Source of the DNA: Herbaspirillum sp.
GTDB lineage: Bacteria; Pseudomonadota; Gammaproteobacteria; Burkholderiales; Burkholderiaceae_D
Reading direction: 5' to 3'
DNA length: 53,324 bases
NCBI GenBank assembly: GCA_028291765.1
Contig: JAQGNR010000211.1
Span: 1-53,324, forward strand
Shown: positions 48,465 through 53,324 of the stretch, piece after piece
How the letters are laid out: every line of letters begins with the position of its first letter
Position numbering within the stretch: position 1 is the stretch's first letter
Notes under the pieces: generated by a model
Seen by the model: the letters and a program-made list of their open reading frames with translations, nothing else
The model's database searches: none
What the model was told of the DNA's origin: nothing
Made by a program: the position numbers and the translations under genes

Positions 48465-49133
48465 TTAGCCAATAAGATGGGCTGCTTCGAGCAGCGTTGG
48501 AACTATACCATCGGAATCTACGCCCTGTATAGGCTCGCCGTGGTTGTATCCATAGGGAACATTCAAGACATAACAGCCGGCCGCGCGCGCTGCTTGGGCA
48601 TCGTTGGATGAGTCGCCGATTGCCACCACTTGCGCGGCCGGTACGGCGAAATCCTTGCAGACTTGCAGCATTTGCGCCGGATGGGGTTTTTTGTGCGGCA
48701 GTGAATCGCCGCCGTAGATAACGTCGAAATAATTGCGCAGGCCGGACTTTTCCAGCAGCGACAGCGCAAAGGGCAGCGGTTTGTTGGTGACGCAGGCCAG
48801 GCGGATCCCTTTGGCTTTGAATGCGTCCAGCCCTTCAAGCACGCCCGGATACATGACGGCATATTGGTCGTCAATGTCCCGGTAGTGATCCATATATGAG
48901 GCCAATGCCGCCGGAAAGCACTGCGCCAGTTCCGCCGGTGAAAAATCCGGGGCCAATGTGCAACGGATCAGATTTTCAGTGCCTTTGCCGATAAACAGGA
49001 TAATGTTTTCGATGGGCAGCGGCGGCAGCATCAGGTCCGCTCGCATGCGATTGATCGCTGCGTGAAAATCGGGTGCGGTGTTGACCATGGTGCCGTCGAG
49101 ATCGATGATTGCGGCTTTGATGTTGGAAAACAT
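48465..49133 (-). CDS. gph: Phosphoglycolate phosphatase
   Basis: A 222-residue HAD-superfamily phosphatase (EC 3.1.3.18). Motif I is IDLDGTMVNTAPDF (Asp11 nucleophile, Asp13), motif II is ACVTNKP, motif III is the Lys in LPHKKPHP, and motif IV is AIGDSSNDAQAA. It clears 2-phosphoglycolate. It lies between rpe and trpE in the usual betaproteobacterial order. The ATG at 49133 (MFSNIKAAIIDLDGT) is the natural start; the frame runs 20 codons further into rpe. Confidence 0.93.
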   Translation of the reverse strand: MFSNIKAAIIDLDGTMVNTAPDFHAAINRMRADLMLPPLPIENIILFIGKGTENLIRCTLAPDFSPAELAQCFPAALASYMDHYRDIDDQYAVMYPGVLEGLDAFKAKGIRLACVTNKPLPFALSLLEKSGLRNYFDVIYGGDSLPHKKPHPAQMLQVCKDFAVPAAQVVAIGDSSNDAQAARAAGCYVLNVPYGYNHGEPIQGVDSDGIVPTLLEAAHLIG

Positions 49134-49155
49134 AGTCTTCTTGGCGGGTAGCCGC

Positions 49156-49827
49156 TTAGCCGGCCAGCCCGGCCAGCTTTGCGCGCATGGCATCGATGAC
49201 TGCCTTGTAATCCGGTTGGCCGAAAATGGCGGAACCGGCTACGAAGGTGTCGGCGCCCGCTTTGGCTGCCTGCGCGATATTGTCGATTTTGATGCCGCCG
49301 TCCACTTCCAGATGAATATCGCGGCCGCTGGCATCGATGCGTTGACGTACCGCGGCGATTTTCTTCAAGGCTTCGGGAATGAACGATTGGCCGCCGAAAC
49401 CGGGATTGACCGACATGATCAGGATCAGATCGAGCTTGTCCATGACATGATCCAGATAATGCAACGGTGTGCCGGGATTAAATACCAGGCCCGCTTTACA
49501 GCCCTGATCGCGGATCAATTGCAGCGAGCGGTCGATATGGTCGGAGGCTTCCGGATGAAAGCTGATCAGGTTCGCGCCTGCTTTGGCAAAATCGGGGATG
49601 ATGCGATCGACCGGCCTGACCATCAAATGGACATCGATTGGAATCTGAACATGCGGGCGGATCGCTTCGCAAATCATCGGTCCGATCGTTAGATTCGGCA
49701 CATAATGATTATCCATTACGTCAAAATGAATAAAATCTGCGCCGGCGGCAGCGACATTCCGGACTTCTTCGCCCAGGCGGGCAAAATCGGCGGATAGAAT
49801 GCTGGGAGCGATACGATAGGTTGGCAT
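49156..49827 (-). CDS. rpe: Ribulose-phosphate 3-epimerase
   Basis: A 223-residue TIM-barrel enzyme (EC 5.1.3.1) of the pentose phosphate pathway. Signatures are [35 protein letters not shown] (metal His-Asp), [13 protein letters not shown] and [13 protein letters not shown]. It heads the rpe-gph-trp block and is divergent from apaG across 153 bases. Confidence 0.97.
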   Translation of the reverse strand: MPTYRIAPSILSADFARLGEEVRNVAAAGADFIHFDVMDNHYVPNLTIGPMICEAIRPHVQIPIDVHLMVRPVDRIIPDFAKAGANLISFHPEASDHIDRSLQLIRDQGCKAGLVFNPGTPLHYLDHVMDKLDLILIMSVNPGFGGQSFIPEALKKIAAVRQRIDASGRDIHLEVDGGIKIDNIAQAAKAGADTFVAGSAIFGQPDYKAVIDAMRAKLAGLAG

Positions 49828-49980
49828 GATGGCTGAATCGTTGATAAGTGTTGAAAAGCATTGATAGCGAGTTGGTTATTTTAACCGCAGCGGGATGATC
49901 TGGCTCTCAATAGCGTGTATCGTGTTGGCGTTAAAGATTTATGTTCAATTGCTGGCCGCGCCAAATATCAAGGAGTTTGC

Positions 49981-50355
49981 ATGGCATCGTATGAATTCAC
50001 CGTGACCGTCAAGACGCAGTACCTGGAGGAACAATCCGATCCCGCTCGGGCGCATTATGTGTTCGCTTATGCGATTACGATCAAGAATACCGGGCAGGTA
50101 ACGGCCCAATTGATTTCCCGGCATTGGATTATTACCGACGCCAATAATCATAGGGAAGAAGTGCGCGGTCTGGGCGTAGTCGGCAATCAGCCGCTGCTGC
50201 AGCCCGGCGAGCAATTCGAATACACCAGCGGCACGGCATTGCAGACGCCGCAGGGCTCGATGACGGGTGAGTATTTTTGCGTTGCCGAGGACGGCGAGCA
50301 ATTCGAAGCCAAGGTTCCGGAGTTCGTGTTGTCGCTGCCTAGAACTTTGCATTAA
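49981..50355 (+). CDS. apaG: ApaG domain protein (CorD family)
   Basis: A 124-residue single-domain ApaG protein with an Ig-like beta fold: YVFAYAITIKNTG, QLISRHWIITDANN, VRGLGVVGNQPLLQPGE and FEYTSGTALQTPQGSMTGEY. The family binds divalent metals and pyrophosphate-like ligands; its cellular role is unsettled. The ATG at 49981 has AAGGAG 5 bases upstream, and the frame upstream of it is not conserved in content. Confidence 0.94.
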   Translation: MASYEFTVTVKTQYLEEQSDPARAHYVFAYAITIKNTGQVTAQLISRHWIITDANNHREEVRGLGVVGNQPLLQPGEQFEYTSGTALQTPQGSMTGEYFCVAEDGEQFEAKVPEFVLSLPRTLH

Positions 50356-50368
50356 GGTTGCGGACTTC

Positions 50369-50536
50369 TTATCCCGCTTTATTGGCATTGTCGGATTTTT
50401 CATCTGAAGGCGTCGCGGTTTGGGATTTTTCCGTCGGATCGTTCAATTCCGGTTCCCTTCCGTGATACATGGTCCACCAGATAATAAACGCGAATATAAA
50501 AAAGGCGGCTGTCGCTTCGAGTATTACTAACCACAT
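50369..50536 (-). CDS. Small single-span membrane protein (55 aa)
   Basis: A 55-residue minus-strand gene, ATG at 50536 to TAA at 50369, with GAGGAAG 8 bases before the start. The N-terminus MWLVILEATAAFFIFAF is one hydrophobic span of about 20 residues ending in IIWWTMY. A hydrophilic, acidic C-terminal tail follows (REPELNDPTEKSQTATPSDE). The topology is probably tail-in-cytoplasm. It is convergent with apaG (13-base gap) and divergent from mltA, the two start codons being only 15 bases apart. I do not recognise the family; no function is proposed. Confidence 0.7.
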   Translation of the reverse strand: MWLVILEATAAFFIFAFIIWWTMYHGREPELNDPTEKSQTATPSDEKSDNANKAG

Positions 50537-50551
50537 TTTCAATCTTCCTCA

Positions 50552-51769
50552 ATGTCATTCATTCGCATCAGTTTACCTGCAATTGCCGTTCTCACCGCAT
50601 TGATTCTTGCTGCATGTAGCACCAGCCGGCCCGGCCTCGTCTCGCGCGCGCCGGTGAGCGCGGCATCTTCACCTAAGCCGGCATTGCCGTCGCAGCCGGC
50701 AAGCGGCAGTTTTCAGCGCACTACCTTTACCGACGTACCAGGATGGGGGCAGGATGATTTGCGTCAAGCCTGGCCGGCATTTATTGCCTCGTGCAGCGTT
50801 TTGACCACGCGTGCCGACTGGAGCGCACCGTGCGCGGTCGCTCAAAGTGTGAATGCCGGCGATGAAAGCGCCGTGCGCAGTTTTTTTGAAAATTACTTTG
50901 CGCCGTATCGTGTGATTAATCCGGATGGTTCGGATGACGGATTGATCACCGGCTATTATGAGCCCTTGCTGCAAGGCGCGCGCAAGCGTGGCGGACGCTA
51001 TCAGACTGCATTGCATCGTGTGCCGCCAGATATGTTGCTGGTGGATTTGAGTAGTGTCTATCCTGAGTTGAAATCCATGCGCTTGCGTGGGCGTCAGGTG
51101 GGAAGCAAAGTCGTGCCTTATTACAATCGCGCCGAATTGAGCCACCAGCCGTCCATTCTGGCTGGTCAGGAATTGGTCTGGGTCGATGATGCAGTGGATG
51201 CTTTCTTCCTGCAAGTGCAAGGATCCGGGCGGGTACATTTGAACGACACCAATGAAACCGTTCGCCTGGTCTATGCGGATCAGAACGGTTATCCCTACAA
51301 ATCGATCGGCCGTTATCTAGTCGATAAAGGCGAATTACGATTGGATCAGGCTTCGGCGCAGGGCATTAAGGGGTGGCTGGCGGCAAATCCCGGACGTCAG
51401 CAGGAGCTGTTGAATACCAATCCGAGTTATGTATTTTTCCGTGAAGAAAAATTGCTTGACCCATCGGTCGGCCCCAAGGGTGCGCTAGGTGTTGCGTTGA
51501 CGCCGCAACGCTCGATTGCCATCGATCCGCAGGCAATTCCTCTGGGTGTTCCGGTATTTTTATCGACTACGCAGCCGAACAGTGAATCGAACTTGCGGCA
51601 ATTGGTCATGGCGCAGGATGCCGGTGGCGCCATTAAGGGCGCAGTGCGCGCCGATTATTTCTGGGGTTTCGGTAGTGATGCAGGTGAACAGGCGGGGCGC
51701 ATGAAGCAGCGTCTGCAGATGTGGGTATTGCTGCCCAAGGCTGCCTCTGCCGTTTCAATGCGCCCTTAA
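50552..51769 (+). CDS. mltA: Membrane-bound lytic murein transglycosylase A
   Basis: A 405-residue lipoprotein that cleaves peptidoglycan glycan strands to 1,6-anhydro ends. The lipobox LILAAC puts the lipidated Cys at residue 22. The MltA domain (about 130-290) includes GLITGYYEPLLQGARKRGG and AFFLQVQGSGRVHL. The C-terminal 3D domain (about 310-395) has SIAIDPQAIPLGVPVFL and MAQDAGGAIKGAVRADYFWG with the catalytic Asp. No Shine-Dalgarno is visible before the ATG, and the start is 15 bases from the divergent small-protein start. Confidence 0.94.
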   Translation: MSFIRISLPAIAVLTALILAACSTSRPGLVSRAPVSAASSPKPALPSQPASGSFQRTTFTDVPGWGQDDLRQAWPAFIASCSVLTTRADWSAPCAVAQSVNAGDESAVRSFFENYFAPYRVINPDGSDDGLITGYYEPLLQGARKRGGRYQTALHRVPPDMLLVDLSSVYPELKSMRLRGRQVGSKVVPYYNRAELSHQPSILAGQELVWVDDAVDAFFLQVQGSGRVHLNDTNETVRLVYADQNGYPYKSIGRYLVDKGELRLDQASAQGIKGWLAANPGRQQELLNTNPSYVFFREEKLLDPSVGPKGALGVALTPQRSIAIDPQAIPLGVPVFLSTTQPNSESNLRQLVMAQDAGGAIKGAVRADYFWGFGSDAGEQAGRMKQRLQMWVLLPKAASAVSMRP

Positions 51770-51805
51770 TGGAATAACGTAATCTGCGGGCGCTTATCGT
51801 AGTAT

Positions 51806-52243
51806 TTACCGCAGCACCAGTACGGGGATGGTCGAATGCGCCAGAACCTTTTGGGTTTTACTGCCCAGGAATAGGCGACTTAACCCGCTACGCCCATGCG
51901 ATGCCATGAAAATGGCATCGCAATGGAATTTCTTGGCGGCATTGATAATTTCTTCGTCTGGAGAGAAGGACAGCACAACCGATGTTTCGCACTCGACACC
52001 GGCTATCCGGGCCGCATCGCTGATTTTGTTCACATGCTGTTGTGCCAGATTGCGGACGTTTTCTTCGTAGATCGTTGGATCGATTGCCATCGCGCTTTCA
52101 GCAAGCGGTGTGAATGGATAGGGCTCGGCCACTGATATGCCGTGAATTTTTGCGCCGCACAGTTGCGCATATTCGATTGCGGTTTCAATCGCCCTCCGGG
52201 AAAGATCGGAACCGTCGGTTGGTAGCAGAATGGTTTTGAACAT
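51806..52243 (-). CDS. Universal stress protein (UspA family)
   Basis: A 145-residue UspA-fold protein. It begins MFKTILLPTDGSDLSRRAIETA and ends with the ATP-binding pattern G-2x-G-9x-G-S/T (ASHGRSGLSRLFLGSKTQKVL) and STIPVLVLR, so it is of the ATP-binding type. Its trigger is not evident. It is convergent with mltA and divergent from the enoyl-CoA hydratase gene. Confidence 0.93.
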   Translation of the reverse strand: MFKTILLPTDGSDLSRRAIETAIEYAQLCGAKIHGISVAEPYPFTPLAESAMAIDPTIYEENVRNLAQQHVNKISDAARIAGVECETSVVLSFSPDEEIINAAKKFHCDAIFMASHGRSGLSRLFLGSKTQKVLAHSTIPVLVLR

Positions 52244-52395
52244 TTTTGCCTCCTAGGTATATCGAATCGAAGAATGCGTCATTAGTATAGACCCGGCAAT
52301 TTCCTTGATAGTGATATTTACGCAAAACTGCTTGGTGCGGTCCCGGATTGTGTGGCTTACACTACGAGTAATGCCTTTTTAATAGGGGAAACCTC

Positions 52396-53172
52396 ATGAC
52401 CTACGACAATATCCTGATTGAACGCCATGACAAAGTTGCGCTGATTCGTCTGAATCGTCCGAAAGCGCTGAATGCGCTTAACGATGACTTGATGCGGGAT
52501 CTGGGGAATGCCTTGCTCGCGTTCGACGCCGATGAAACCGTTTCGTGCATTGTGATTACCGGTAGCGAAAAAGCCTTTGCCGCCGGCGCCGATATTACTG
52601 CGATGGCAAATTTATCTTATATGGATGTTTATAAGAGCGGCTTTATTACCCGGAACTGGGAAACGATTCGCAGCATCCGCAAGCCGGTGATTGCGGCAGT
52701 GGCCGGTTATGCATTGGGCGGGGGGTGCGAGTTGGCGATGATGTGCGATTTCATTATTGCCGCCGATACCGCCAAATTCGGTCAACCGGAAGTAAAGCTC
52801 GGTGTCCCCCCTGGCGCCGGCGGCACCCAGCGTCTGCCGCGCGCGGTGTCGAAGGCCAAAGCGATGGATCTTTGTTTGACTGCGCGGATGATGGATGCGG
52901 ATGAGGCTGAACGTGCGGGTTTGATTTCGCGTGTCGTTCCCGCAGAAAAATTACTTGAAGAAGCATTGGGCGCGGCAGCCGTTATTGCAACTATGTCGCA
53001 GCCTGTCGTGATGATGATCAAGGATGCAGTCAACCGCGCTTACGAAACGACCCTGTCGGAAGGTGTGCATTATGAGCGCGGGCTGTTCCATAGTGCGTTT
53101 GCAACGGAAGACCAGAAGGAAGGCATGAATGCCTTTTTGGAAAAGCGGGCAGCACGCTTTCGGGATGTTTAA
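52396..53172 (+). CDS. Enoyl-CoA hydratase
   Basis: A 258-residue crotonase-family hydratase for fatty-acid beta-oxidation (EC 4.2.1.17). Both catalytic Glu are in place: Glu112 in [11 protein letters not shown] and Glu132 in [15 protein letters not shown]. The CoA-binding GADITAM segment and the C-terminal [17 protein letters not shown] are conserved. AGGGGAAACC precedes the ATG. It resembles short-chain mitochondrial-type hydratases throughout. It is monocistronic here. Confidence 0.93.
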   Translation: MTYDNILIERHDKVALIRLNRPKALNALNDDLMRDLGNALLAFDADETVSCIVITGSEKAFAAGADITAMANLSYMDVYKSGFITRNWETIRSIRKPVIAAVAGYALGGGCELAMMCDFIIAADTAKFGQPEVKLGVPPGAGGTQRLPRAVSKAKAMDLCLTARMMDADEAERAGLISRVVPAEKLLEEALGAAAVIATMSQPVVMMIKDAVNRAYETTLSEGVHYERGLFHSAFATEDQKEGMNAFLEKRAARFRDV

Positions 53173-53185
53173 AAATCCTGGGCGT

Positions 53186-53244
53186 ATTTTTTTATAAATT
53201 ATTTCTTTAAACGCTTGCAAGATACGGGAGAAGCTTGCTATAGT
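53186..53244 (+). promoter_or_regulatory. Strong rRNA/tRNA-type sigma-70 promoter at window edge
   Basis: TTGCAA (53215-53220) and TATAGT (53239-53244) are separated by 18 bases. An A/T-rich block at 53186-53210 looks like an UP element, and a GC-rich discriminator (GGCTCCTCGCG) follows the -10. This is the layout of stringently controlled stable-RNA promoters. The gene it drives is outside the window; an rRNA operon or tRNA cluster is the likely target. Confidence 0.6.
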
Positions 53245-53324
53245 TCGGCTCCTCGCGGAAACGGGAGAAAAGGAAGTGGTGGCAAGTTGTTGTAAGGGTT
53301 TTGATAGAGCGTAAAAAGTTGTTG

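Overview
The window is a chromosomal segment of a betaproteobacterium, most likely Burkholderiales/Oxalobacteraceae (Herminiimonas/Glaciimonas/Collimonas-like). This rests on family recognition and gene order only: ptsN-hprK-rapZ, a lolB-ispE-tRNA(Gln)-prs-rplY block downstream of a TPR lipoprotein and divergent from mutM-mutY, rpe-gph-trpEGDC beside apaG, and ubiE-(Tim44-like)-ubiJ-ubiB. Almost all of it is core metabolism. There is no prophage, plasmid, CRISPR array or intact insertion sequence. The only mobile-element-related gene is a RAYT/IS200-like protein that has lost its catalytic residues.

Layout. 0-6 kb: a LysR regulator divergent from a YeiH-family exporter, a DHA2 drug-efflux pump, and a convergent marR-clcA pair. 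6-12.4 kb: AMP nucleosidase, a large PAS/GAF/GGDEF/EAL c-di-GMP protein, a 55-bp inverted repeat and the degenerate transposase. 12.5-20.6 kb: gltB-gltD glutamate synthase and an M61 peptidase. 20.7-27.1 kb (minus strand): outer-membrane protein, rplY, prs, tRNA-Gln, ispE, lolB and a TPR lipoprotein. 27.2-29.3 kb: mutM-mutY base excision repair. 29.2-31.6 kb (minus): rapZ, hprK, ptsN of the nitrogen-PTS/HPr-kinase set. 31.7-34.9 kb (minus): pagP, queF, ilvA. 35.2-44.2 kb (plus): a 1334-residue FAD/Fe-S dehydrogenase, a HIT protein, a DUF971 protein, ubiE, a Tim44-like protein, ubiJ and ubiB. 44.2-49.8 kb (minus): trpC, trpD, trpG, trpE, gph, rpe. 49.9-53.3 kb: apaG, a 55-residue membrane protein, mltA, a universal stress protein, an enoyl-CoA hydratase, and a strong rRNA-type promoter running off the end.

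The most notable signals are regulatory or relate to small features. Between gph and trpE there is a 28-codon open frame with four Trp codons in nine residues, followed by GC-rich complementary segments and a run of six T: a candidate trpL attenuator. Upstream of gltB sits a transposase-derived protein in which both HUH histidines are Gln and the usual catalytic Tyr is Phe, preceded by two 55-bp inverted arms (52/55 identical) that also encode the C-terminus of the c-di-GMP protein. Terminator-like hairpins abut the start codons of the efflux pump and of ubiJ. Several genes carry in-frame tandem microduplications at their N-termini.

Start codons were chosen by family N-termini and Shine-Dalgarno spacing. 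All family assignments come from reading motifs and have not been checked by database search.
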